Origin: Archangium sp.
GTDB taxonomy: Bacteria > Myxococcota > Myxococcia > Myxococcales > Myxococcaceae
NCBI GenBank assembly: GCA_016793585.1
Contig: JAEUJR010000429.1
Location: 1 to 8,682 of the forward strand
Length of the DNA stretch: 8,682 nucleotides
Reading direction: 5' to 3'
The position numbers and the translations under genes are program-made. Position 1 is the first letter of the stretch, and each line of letters opens with the position of its first letter. This document shows positions 1 to 7,896 of the stretch, one piece after another. The notes below the pieces were generated by a model. That model searched no databases and was not told the origin of the DNA. It saw only the letters and a list, made by a program, of their open reading frames with translations.

Positions 1-597
1 GACGCGAACGTCCTCCTGCTCCAGCGCGGCGATGCACTGCTCCCTCGTGCCACGCAGCGTGTTCACCCGGCCCACGAGCGGCCCACGCACGTTCATCGCC
101 TCGGCGGCCGCGAAGGCCTCGTCACCGACCTCCTCGACCAGTTTGGCCGCGGCGAAGTCGGGCAGCGAGGCCTCGATGCCGAAGCGCTCGAGCGAGGGCA
201 GCTTCTCGAGCTTTGCGCGCGTGTCGAAGATGTGGCGCAGCTGTTTGGCGTCATCGCCCTTGAAGGCCATGGTGTCGGCCACGGCGTCGGCGTCTTCGCC
301 CTCGAGCATGCGCGAGATGCCCAGGCGCACGAGATCTTTGTGGCTGACCGAGAGGGCGGCGAAGCCCTTCCACCCCTTCTCGGCGAGGAAGTCGACGAGG
401 CGCTGGCGGCGCAGCAGGCCGTAGACGCGCTCGGCGACGACGCGGCGCTCGTTCGAGTACAGCTGCTTGCGCTGCCGCAGCACGAAGTCGAGGGCGCGGT
501 CACTGAGCCGCCCGTCGTGACGCACGCTGCCGTACGCCTCGAGGCAGGCTTGAGCGATCAGGTCTTCACGCAGTCGGCGGGGGCCCTGGGGCTTCAC
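1..597 (-). CDS. rsmB: RsmB/Sun-family 16S rRNA m5C methyltransferase, N-terminal part (cut by window edge)
   Basis: These are the first 199 codons; the gene continues past position 1. Residues about 5-150 are an Arg/Leu-rich helical region resembling the NusB-like RNA-binding domain at the N-terminus of RsmB. It leads at about residues 167-190 into RGPLVGRVNTLRGTREQ, which matches the family pattern PxxLRVNxLKxSRE just before the catalytic domain. RsmB methylates C967 of 16S rRNA (E. coli numbering) using S-adenosylmethionine, in the cytoplasm. The SAM-binding core and the catalytic cysteines lie outside the window. The start is a GTG at 595-597, chosen because GGAG (minus strand, 604-607) sits 6 nt upstream. 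The first 32 nt overlap the end of the upstream membrane-protein gene, so the two are probably cotranscribed and translationally coupled. The helical N-domain favours RsmB over RsmF-type relatives. Confidence 0.85.
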   Translation of the reverse strand, partial: MKPQGPRRLREDLIAQACLEAYGSVRHDGRLSDRALDFVLRQRKQLYSNERRVVAERVYGLLRRQRLVDFLAEKGWKGFAALSVSHKDLVRLGISRMLEGEDADAVADTMAFKGDDAKQLRHIFDTRAKLEKLPSLERFGIEASLPDFAAAKLVEEVGDEAFAAAEAMNVRGPLVGRVNTLRGTREQCIAALEQEDVRV

Positions 598-1135
598 TGG
601 TGGCTCCGTCTTTCTTTCCGAAGAGAATGAAGAGCCCGTACACCACCGCGAGCAGAATCGCTCCGATTCCGACGCCGAGCCCGACCGTGGCAGAGACGCG
701 ACCCATGCCCACCTCGATCACCCCACGCACCGACTTCTGCCGGCTCGAGCGGAAGGTGGCCTTCACCGCGTAGCGCCCCGAGGCGGGTGGGGTGAACGTC
801 GCGTTCCACACCCGGGGCTCGGTCTTCGGCGCCGGCACTGTCTCGAGCGCCTTCCAGTCTCCGTCGACCTGCTCCAGCCCGAGCGTGATGGGCCCCTCGA
901 AGTCGCCACCGGCGAAGCTGCCGAGGGCCACCGAGATCGTGAGGGGGTCACCCGACGAGAGCTCACTGGGCGAGAGGGTGCCGCGCAGGCGATCTTCGCT
1001 GTCCGACCAGTCGAAGCTGTACCCTGACCGATCGGCCTTGACCGCGAAAGCCGTCTTGTCAGCCGTGTTTTCAGGGACAAAGCCCTCGGGCACTGGCTGA
1101 CTCAGGACGACGGCGAGGTAAGCGCTCAGGAACAT
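566..1135 (-). CDS. Uncharacterised exported single-pass membrane protein (beta-sandwich-like ectodomain)
   Basis: This 189-residue protein has a short hydrophobic N-terminus (residues 2-12), which is a plausible but weak signal peptide because it lacks a basic n-region. Residues about 25-142 have alternating polar and hydrophobic strands like an Ig-like or other beta-sandwich domain (for example RYAVKATFRS at 121-130). A strong transmembrane helix spans about 147-172, followed by GKK and a short Pro/Ala-rich tail. Predicted topology is N-terminus outside and a 15-residue cytoplasmic tail. I do not recognise the family. The ATG at 1133-1135 is the only start in the frame; no clear Shine-Dalgarno precedes it. 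The gene overlaps the downstream rsmB start by 32 nt and diverges from the kinase gene, starting 44 bp from it. Its reading frame continues cleanly through the overlap, so both products look real. Confidence 0.8.
   Translation of the reverse strand: MFLSAYLAVVLSQPVPEGFVPENTADKTAFAVKADRSGYSFDWSDSEDRLRGTLSPSELSSGDPLTISVALGSFAGGDFEGPITLGLEQVDGDWKALETVPAPKTEPRVWNATFTPPASGRYAVKATFRSSRQKSVRGVIEVGMGRVSATVGLGVGIGAILLAVVYGLFILFGKKDGATSEAPGPPPTA
595..607 (-). promoter_or_regulatory. Ribosome binding site and GTG start of rsmB inside the upstream gene
   Basis: GGAG on the minus strand (604-607) lies 6 nt before the GTG at 595-597. It decides the rsmB start and places it within the last codons of the preceding membrane-protein gene. 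Confidence 0.55.
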
Positions 1136-1179
1136 TGTGGTTGGAGAAGACGATCTGCCGCTAAGCTCCCGGGCTCTCC
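1136..1179. promoter_or_regulatory. Short divergent spacer between membrane-protein gene and kinase gene
   Basis: These 44 bp separate two divergent start codons (ATG at 1135 on minus, GTG at 1180 on plus), so at least part of both promoters must lie here or inside the opposite gene. On the plus strand TTGGAG (1141-1146) and TAAGCT (1162-1167) could be a very weak -35/-10 pair with a 15-bp spacer. No convincing promoter or Shine-Dalgarno is visible for either gene. Confidence 0.25.
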
Positions 1180-3339
<2,160 letters not shown>

Positions 3340-4125
3340 TCACCGCACGTCGAACGGCGGGAAGCGGTAGCCCGCGTGCACGCCGATCGTCTGCGACGTC
3401 AGCGGGCCCTGCGCGGCGCCACGCACCGCAGCCAGCGTCAGCGCGTCGAGCTGCACCGAGGCTCCGAGCACGATCGGGCCGACGCCCAGCTCGAGCGAGA
3501 GGGTGTGTCGCGTGAGCGTCTGTTCGAGCCCCTGCGTGGGCACCGCCAGGTAGGAGGCGAGGCCCGCCAGCGGCCCGACGACGAAGCCCAGCTGCGCGCC
3601 CGCGGTGAAGGCCGGGCTGAACTCGTAGGAGCGGCTGCCGTTGGCCTCGAGCAGCGCACCGCCCACCATGCCGAGACGAAACGCCGTCGACGAGCCGAGC
3701 TGCAGAATCGGCAGAGAGAGCGAGACCCGAAGCCCCAGGCGCGACGTCATCCACACCAGCGACTGGGCGCGCTCGGCCGCCGTGCCGCCCTCTCTTCGTT
3801 GATCACGCATGGTGCCATCGCTCGACTTCTCGCTGCTCGCGCCGCCGATCGAGAAGTCTGCTTCGGCGCCGAGAACGCCTCCGAACGACGTCTGGAAGAA
3901 GTGCAGCCCTCCACGAACGATCACCTCGCCACCGGCCTGCGTGTAGGGAAGGTCGCCACGGGTTCCCGAGACGAAGAGCCCACGCGCGCTGACGTCTCCA
4001 GGCGTCGCGCCGACCCGGCCCGAGATGATCTTGCGCTCGTCCTTCAGCAAAGAGCCCACCGTGAAGTCTGCCGCGAGCGCGCGAACCGCGATCAGCGTCA
4101 CCACCGTGAAGAGCCGTGCGCTCAC
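3340..4125 (-). CDS. Uncharacterised exported protein, probably outer-membrane barrel-like
   Basis: This 261-residue protein has an N-terminal signal peptide (RLFTVVTLIAVRALA, probable cleavage near residues 18-19). The mature part alternates Gly-rich strands with charged loops, for example GGEVIVRGGLHFFQTSFGGV (65-84), RLGLRVSLSLPILQLGSS (129-146) and LSLELGVGPIVLGASVQL (209-226). It ends with IGVHAGYRFPPFDVR. This resembles small outer-membrane beta-barrels, though the last residue is not the usual Phe. A hydrophilic Arg/Glu-rich stretch at about 97-120 may be an exposed loop. No family is recognised. The start is a GTG at 4123-4125 that shares GTGA with the stop codon of the upstream gene, a classic coupling overlap. 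It is the last gene of the rhodanese operon, and its TGA lies immediately against the TAG of the convergent kinase gene. Confidence 0.8.
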   Translation of the reverse strand: MSARLFTVVTLIAVRALAADFTVGSLLKDERKIISGRVGATPGDVSARGLFVSGTRGDLPYTQAGGEVIVRGGLHFFQTSFGGVLGAEADFSIGGASSEKSSDGTMRDQRREGGTAAERAQSLVWMTSRLGLRVSLSLPILQLGSSTAFRLGMVGGALLEANGSRSYEFSPAFTAGAQLGFVVGPLAGLASYLAVPTQGLEQTLTRHTLSLELGVGPIVLGASVQLDALTLAAVRGAAQGPLTSQTIGVHAGYRFPPFDVR

Positions 4126-5144
4126 AGTCGCACCCCCGCCGTCAGCGAGACGCCGAGCCGGCCATCGCTCACGCCCAGCATGCCGAACGTCGCTTCTCCC
4201 CGCAGGAACACGAAGTCGGTCGCGAAGACGTCGAGCGTGAAGCGCAGGGGGCTCAACGGGCGGCTTCCATCGGCCAGCAGCCCTTCAGGGTCGAGCAGGT
4301 AGCCGATGGAGAGGAAGTTGAGCACCCACTCGACCGACACCGCCGCGAAGCGGGTGACTGGCACGTGCAGCCGCCCGAGCAGCCCGCCCGCCGAGTGATA
4401 CAGGAACGGGCCTCCGATGCCCGGAGCGTTGGGTCGCTTCACGCGGACATTCGCGAGGTGAACGCCGACGTCGAGCACCACCGGCAGGTGCATCAGCTCG
4501 AAGAGCTCGCCGTGGCCGCCGAAGGTGAACTCGTAGCCCGCGCCCGCCGGCCGGCCGCCCGAGAGCGCGGGGACCTCTGCGTAGATCGCGAGGTCGCCGA
4601 AGGTGTGGCCCACGAAGCCACCCGAGATGCTCCGGTTCGAGGCCTCGGTCTCGCGGTCGACCTGCTCCTGTGACTTCAGCTGCCTGACGTCGGCCGTGGT
4701 CGTCGTCGTGGTGACGGCCGTTCGACTGCCGTCGGCGTTGTACCGAATGTCGGTCGAGCTCGACGTGCGCACGTTCTTCACCTCGACGGCCGAGCTCGCG
4801 ATCGCCCACGAGCTCAACGCCTGCCCGGCGAGCACCGTGAGCAGGTACGAGAGAATGCCGTTGCGTTCTCGCAGCACCACGCCGTTGAGCGGAATCGGCG
4901 CCACGCCATCGGCGAACAACAAGCCGCCCTGCCCGAGCATGAGCCCGACCTCGTAGTGCGAGGTCGACGTGTAGACCCGGGTGCCGTGGAAGTTCTCGTC
5001 GACGAAGCTCGGAGATGCAGCCAGCACGATCGCGACCCCCGCATCGGCCTCGACCGCTGGCGCGCCGCCGTCCTCCTGGGCCTGCACCGCCGCAGCCCAC
5101 CCCAGCGCCAGAAGACAACTGCACTTCAGAATTCCGCCGCGCAT
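4122..5144 (-). CDS. Uncharacterised exported protein, 340 residues, probable envelope partner of the downstream barrel-like protein
   Basis: A signal peptide covers residues 1-22 (basic start, hydrophobic core, probable cleavage after VQA), followed by an Asp/Glu/Ala-rich start to the mature protein. Residues 97-117 are hydrophobic (ILSYLLTVLAGQALSSW) and could be a membrane helix or buried segment. Residues about 127-170 are polar and include six consecutive threonines (145-150), probably a flexible loop. The second half (175-340) has Gly-rich amphipathic strands such as AGAGYEFTFGGHGELFELM and GVSLTAGVRL, suggesting a barrel or beta-rich fold. No family is recognised. The frame stays open for another 112 codons upstream, but that stretch is Arg/Pro-rich noise antisense-frame to the rhodanese gene. 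The ATG at 5142-5144, which begins the signal peptide, is the real start. It lies 41 bp after the rhodanese stop and overlaps the next gene by 4 nt. Confidence 0.8.
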   Translation of the reverse strand: MRGGILKCSCLLALGWAAAVQAQEDGGAPAVEADAGVAIVLAASPSFVDENFHGTRVYTSTSHYEVGLMLGQGGLLFADGVAPIPLNGVVLRERNGILSYLLTVLAGQALSSWAIASSAVEVKNVRTSSSTDIRYNADGSRTAVTTTTTTADVRQLKSQEQVDRETEASNRSISGGFVGHTFGDLAIYAEVPALSGGRPAGAGYEFTFGGHGELFELMHLPVVLDVGVHLANVRVKRPNAPGIGGPFLYHSAGGLLGRLHVPVTRFAAVSVEWVLNFLSIGYLLDPEGLLADGSRPLSPLRFTLDVFATDFVFLRGEATFGMLGVSDGRLGVSLTAGVRL

Positions 5145-5185
5145 GAAGCGCGAACGAAAGTCGGTTTTTGCGGGGCTGTCGAGGC

Positions 5186-5521
5186 TCAGTAGCGCTCGAG
5201 GGTGGGGTCGATCTGCTGAGACCATGCGTCGATGCCTCCCTGCATCGAGGTGGCGTCGTGACCGAGCTCGCGCAGGTACTCGGCGCCGTAGAGGCTGCGC
5301 ACGCCGTGGTGACAGAAGACGACGATGGGTGAGCCCTTGTGCGCGTCGAGCTCGTCGTGACGGTCTTCGAGCTCGCCGAGTGGAATGAAGAGGCTCTTCG
5401 GCAGGTGTACGTGGTTCCACTCGTCGTGGTTGCGCACGTCGAGCAGGATTGGGGAGGGACGCGCGGCGTCGTCGAGCCACGCCTTCACCTCGGTCACGGA
5501 GAGTTCATGGGGCAGCGGCAT
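5186..5521 (-). CDS. Single-domain rhodanese (sulfurtransferase-like) protein
   Basis: This 111-residue protein is a complete rhodanese fold. It has the LLDVRNHDEW motif at 26-35, the active-site loop CHHGVRS with catalytic C70, and the closing GGIDAW motif at 95-100, followed by the frequent tail DPTLERY. Family members carry a persulfide on the loop cysteine and transfer sulfur, for example from thiosulfate to cyanide or to a protein acceptor. The real substrate here is unknown. There is no signal peptide, so it is cytoplasmic. The start ATG (5519-5521) is backed by AAGGA within AGAAGGA (minus strand 5529-5535), 7 nt upstream. It leads an apparent operon with two exported proteins, an odd pairing. 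Its first 15 nt are also the first 15 nt, antisense, of the divergent lipoprotein gene, so its ribosome binding site and promoter lie inside that gene. Confidence 0.93.
   Translation of the reverse strand: MPLPHELSVTEVKAWLDDAARPSPILLDVRNHDEWNHVHLPKSLFIPLGELEDRHDELDAHKGSPIVVFCHHGVRSLYGAEYLRELGHDATSMQGGIDAWSQQIDPTLERY
5498..5509 (+). promoter_or_regulatory. Ribosome binding site that fixes the lipoprotein start
   Basis: GGAGAG (5498-5503) lies 3 nt before the ATG at 5507-5509, with the GGAG core 5 nt away. This supports 5507 rather than the upstream ATG at 5339, whose 56 codons have no signal-peptide character. The site lies inside the opposing rhodanese gene. Confidence 0.6.
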
Positions 5522-6091
5522 CTCGTCGTCCTTCTAGTGATGTCTTGGCTGCTCGGCTGCAAGAAGGAGCCGAAGACGCTCATCGCGCACCACGGCGCGT
5601 TTCAGCTGACGCTGCCGCCGGGCTGGTCTTCGACCGAACAGACGGAGCCCACCTTCGATCACTTCGCGGCGACTCCACCCGACGGCGACGGCTTGTGCTC
5701 GTTCACCTTCACCGACGCCTCGGGCGAGCTCTTTCCGGAGCAGTACGAGGTGAACTTTCGCAAGAGCGCCATGAAGGGCTTCGGCGCGTCGAGCTCCGAG
5801 CCCGACTCGCTGGAGATCGCGGGCACCCGCTTCGGCGGCGCGCACTTCAAGGGGCACCCACCGGACACAGGCATGGTCGGCGTACTGGCGAAGCTCGCCG
5901 GAGAGGCCAGCGTCGAGACCTATGGCGGTGCCATCGGCTCCACCTACGTCGGCGTCATGCTCGCGACCTTCGCAGTGACGGAGGACAAGAAGGCCCTCAT
6001 CGACGGGTGCCGCTCCATCGCCCGGTCCTTGAAGGCGCTGCGCGACTCGGTGCCGGCGCCGAGTGAGCATGCGCCGCCGCGCGCGCGATGA
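5507..6091 (+). CDS. Small lipoprotein, PsbP/DcrB-like fold possible
   Basis: This 194-residue protein has a type II signal peptide: a hydrophobic core LVVLLVMSWL followed by the lipobox LLGC with lipidated C18. Lys follows the cysteine rather than Asp, so outer-membrane sorting is possible under the classical +2 rule. The mature part begins with GAFQLTLPPGW (about 31-41), a pattern reminiscent of PsbP-like/DcrB-like proteins (a beta strand followed by PxGW), and continues with alternating strands and a final helix (DGCRSIARSLKAL). Two further cysteines, in GLCSF and DGCRS, could form a disulfide. That family placement is tentative. The next possible ATG (5540) would leave only six residues before the cysteine and is rejected. 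The gene overlaps the divergent rhodanese start by 15 nt and lies 38 bp upstream of the M6 protease gene, probably in one operon. Confidence 0.82.
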   Translation: MGQRHLVVLLVMSWLLGCKKEPKTLIAHHGAFQLTLPPGWSSTEQTEPTFDHFAATPPDGDGLCSFTFTDASGELFPEQYEVNFRKSAMKGFGASSSEPDSLEIAGTRFGGAHFKGHPPDTGMVGVLAKLAGEASVETYGGAIGSTYVGVMLATFAVTEDKKALIDGCRSIARSLKALRDSVPAPSEHAPPRAR

Positions 6092-6129
6092 CTTGCGGGG
6101 CCGCGTGACGGCGTGCGACACCCGCCCTC

Positions 6130-7605
6130 GTGTCACGACTCGTCTTCCTGCTGCTGTCATTTCCGGCGCTCGCCTGGGCCGACTACATGGATCACTTCGC
6201 CCAGCGCGACGACGTGGGGCCCCGAAAGGTCCCGTCGCTCGGCGACGTGCGGGTGCTGCTGATTCCCGTCGAGGTGAAGGGCTTCCCGCCGATCGATCGC
6301 GCGAAGCTCGAGCGCTTCTTCTCGCCTGACGATCCGAACGGCTTCGTCCGCTACTACGAGACGGCGAGCCTCGGCCGCTATCGCCCGCGCGTCACCGTGG
6401 GCCCGACGATCAGCTACGACACTTGTCCGCTCCCGGCCGCGCAGTTCCCCACCTGCCGCGTCGCGCGTGGTGACATCAACTCGTTCTCGGCGGGCATCGA
6501 TCTGCTGCGCGACGCGGTGAAGCGCACCGACGAGCAGCTCGACTTCACGCAGTTCGACGTGACCGGCCGCGCGGGCACCCCCGATCGCTGGGCCGACGGG
6601 GTGATGCTGCTCACCAACGTTCCGTTCGGCGGCATCGCGTTTCCCATCGGGTACTTCAACCGCGGCGACAACCTCGCAGGCGGCACGAACGGCCCGCTCG
6701 TCGCCGATGGCATTCGTATTCCCCACGTGGCGGTCGCCGGAGACACCGACGTCTTCGTGATGGTGCACGAGTTCGGCCATCTGCTCGGGTTGACCGATCT
6801 CTACGACGAGGCGGGCAACTACGCGGGGCTGCAGCTCTCGTTCATGGGCGCATGGCTCTACGACCAGAACATCGTGTTGCCCGACGCCGAGACGCGCTTT
6901 CGCCTGCGGTGGGCGAACTGGCTTCAGGTGCAGGGCAGACAACGCATCACGCTCCGGCCCGTCGAGACGAGCGGTGACGTCGCGCGCGTCGGCGTCGGTG
7001 ACGAGTACTTCCTGATCGAGAACCGCGGGCCGGGTGCGTTCGACAGGGCGCTGCCCGTTCGTGGGCTCGCGGTCTTTCACGTCGATCGCGCGGTCGCCTC
7101 GGTGACGTCGCAAGGCAGCTTCCCCAAGCTCGGCGCGAAGGAGGGCGACTTCGTGAACCGAATTCTCGACTGCGTGAACTGCGACGCGTGGCACCCGTAC
7201 ATTCGGCTCGTGCAGGCCGATGGAGCGTTCGACCTCGAGGCGAACCGGCGCTTCAAGGCCGAAGACGATCTCTTCCGCGCGGGCTCGAGCCTGCTCAACG
7301 ACGCGTCGAACTCGGTGCGCTCGAAGACCAACCCGAGCAACGGCTCGAACCTCTACTCGGGCCAACCGAGCGGCTTCGCGCTCAACGACGTGCGTGAGCT
7401 GGCCGATGGATCGATCGAGGTGACGCTCGATGCTCCCGCGTCGGGGCAGTGCGCCGAGAAGCTCTGCAGCGAAGGCGATGGCTGCGCTCCGGTGCAATGT
7501 GGAGAGCCGCCTGCGAAGACCGGTTGCACGAGCGTCGATGGCGCGCCGGTGCTGGCCGTGCTCCTACTTCTTGAACAGCGCCTCGGCCGCCGACAGCGCC
7601 GCTGA
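6130..7605 (+). CDS. Secreted M6-family (immune inhibitor A-like) zinc metalloprotease with MYXO-CTERM-like tail
   Basis: This 491-residue protein has a signal peptide at 1-17 (RLVFLLLSFPALAWA, cleavage after AWA). An M6-type N-terminal region follows (VRVLLIPVEVKGFPPID, then FVRYYETASLGRYRPRVTVG). The zinc site HEFGHLLGLTDLYD has H213, catalytic E214, H217 and probable third ligand D223, with a Met-turn candidate FMGAW at M239. Conserved post-catalytic blocks include GLAVFHVD and HPYIRLVQADGAFDLE. It should hydrolyse extracellular proteins, needing zinc. The C-terminus has a five-cysteine linker (C441, C446, C452, C457, C466), a short hydrophobic run APVLAVLLLL, then an Arg-rich end. This resembles a MYXO-CTERM sorting tail, but the hydrophobic part is short and broken by Glu-Gln. 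The last 42 nt are antisense to the zinc-ribbon gene. The GTG start at 6130 is the only one before the signal peptide, with a stop at 6106; no Shine-Dalgarno is seen. Confidence 0.92.
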   Translation: MSRLVFLLLSFPALAWADYMDHFAQRDDVGPRKVPSLGDVRVLLIPVEVKGFPPIDRAKLERFFSPDDPNGFVRYYETASLGRYRPRVTVGPTISYDTCPLPAAQFPTCRVARGDINSFSAGIDLLRDAVKRTDEQLDFTQFDVTGRAGTPDRWADGVMLLTNVPFGGIAFPIGYFNRGDNLAGGTNGPLVADGIRIPHVAVAGDTDVFVMVHEFGHLLGLTDLYDEAGNYAGLQLSFMGAWLYDQNIVLPDAETRFRLRWANWLQVQGRQRITLRPVETSGDVARVGVGDEYFLIENRGPGAFDRALPVRGLAVFHVDRAVASVTSQGSFPKLGAKEGDFVNRILDCVNCDAWHPYIRLVQADGAFDLEANRRFKAEDDLFRAGSSLLNDASNSVRSKTNPSNGSNLYSGQPSGFALNDVRELADGSIEVTLDAPASGQCAEKLCSEGDGCAPVQCGEPPAKTGCTSVDGAPVLAVLLLLEQRLGRRQRR

Positions 7606-7851
7606 TTTCGACGCATTGCCGCCGCGATCGACGCCATCACCGATCTGGTAGAGGTCGCAGAAGTTGCCGGATTCCTTGTCGCCAGGCACCTCGGCGAAGG
7701 GCTCTTTGCATTCCTTGGCGACGTTCTCGTCGTAGTGCCGGCAATGCACACACGCGTGGAGATCGGCCCCGCACGAAGGGCACGTGTCCCTTCGGCCGAC
7801 GGCGGCGATTCCGATGTCGAGCTTCGCTCCGCACTTCCCACAGCCAGCCAT
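7564..7851 (-). CDS. Small eight-cysteine zinc-ribbon protein
   Basis: This 95-residue cytoplasmic protein has two CxxC zinc knuckles close to the N-terminus (C4/C7 and C24/C27 in DTCPSCGADLHAC), then C34/C37 (ACVHCRHYD), C48 (KECKEP) and C65 (GNFCDLY), plus H32, H36 and H39. This spacing, with the DLHxCxxCxxYD and DKxxxNFCD signatures, matches a conserved but unnamed zinc-ribbon family that I recall from delta-proteobacteria-like genomes. No function is known to me. It could bind two or more metal ions and act in nucleic-acid or protein binding. The end (about 72-95) is Ala/Ser/Lys-rich. The reading frame continues upstream across the spacer and into the opposite gene without signature; the ATG at 7849-7851 just before GCGKC is the start. 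Its 3' end overlaps the protease gene in exact antisense register. Confidence 0.88.
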   Translation of the reverse strand: MAGCGKCGAKLDIGIAAVGRRDTCPSCGADLHACVHCRHYDENVAKECKEPFAEVPGDKESGNFCDLYQIGDGVDRGGNASKSAALSAAEALFKK

Positions 7852-7893
7852 GTTCCGGTTATACCGCAGCCCCCCGTTGGAGGTCTCTTGCCG
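7852..7893. promoter_or_regulatory. 42-bp divergent promoter region with symmetric -10 sequence
   Basis: GGTTATACC (7857-7865) reads TATAAC on the minus strand (7863-7858, five of six bases of the -10 consensus) and TATACC on the plus strand (7860-7865, four of six). On the minus strand TATAAC is followed by 6 nt and then the zinc-ribbon ATG, the spacing expected if transcription begins at the start codon (leaderless mRNA). On the plus strand transcription would begin about 20 nt before the exported-protein ATG and include its GGAGGT site. No clear -35 element is seen on either strand. Confidence 0.45.
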
Positions 7894-7896
7894 ATG
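7879..7896 (+). promoter_or_regulatory. Strong ribosome binding site and ATG of the exported-protein gene
   Basis: GGAGGT (7879-7884) lies 9 nt before the ATG at 7894-7896. An in-frame TTG at 7888 is only 3 nt from the site and is less likely. This is the best Shine-Dalgarno in the window and rules out the upstream ATG at 7735, which lies inside the opposite zinc-ribbon gene. Confidence 0.65.

Noticed and set aside
3376..4302. Plus-strand open frame (308 codons) opposite the two exported proteins
   Set aside because: It is Arg/Glu-rich low-complexity sequence with no motif, running across the junction of two genes that have signal peptides and a proper 4-nt overlap.
5145..5185. Terminator or strong promoter in the 41-bp space after the rhodanese
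   Set aside because: The T-run on the plus strand (TTTTT at about 5164-5168) has no stable stem before it. On the minus strand it is an A-run, and no good -35/-10 pair was found.
5145..5480. 112-codon N-terminal extension of the 340-residue exported protein
   Set aside because: It is Arg/Pro-rich and overlaps the rhodanese gene in another frame. The signal peptide begins at the ATG at 5144.
5339..5506. 56-codon N-terminal extension of the lipoprotein
   Set aside because: It lies antisense to the rhodanese and would bury the lipobox. A good Shine-Dalgarno supports the start at 5507.
6157..7497. Long minus-strand open frame (446 codons) opposite the M6 protease
   Set aside because: It is a codon-bias shadow of the protease, rich in Arg, Val, Glu and His with no recognisable motif, whereas the plus strand carries HEFGH and other family blocks.
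7735..7893. 53-codon N-terminal extension of the exported protein before rlmE
   Set aside because: It is antisense to the zinc-ribbon cysteine region. The signal peptide and GGAGGT site support 7894.
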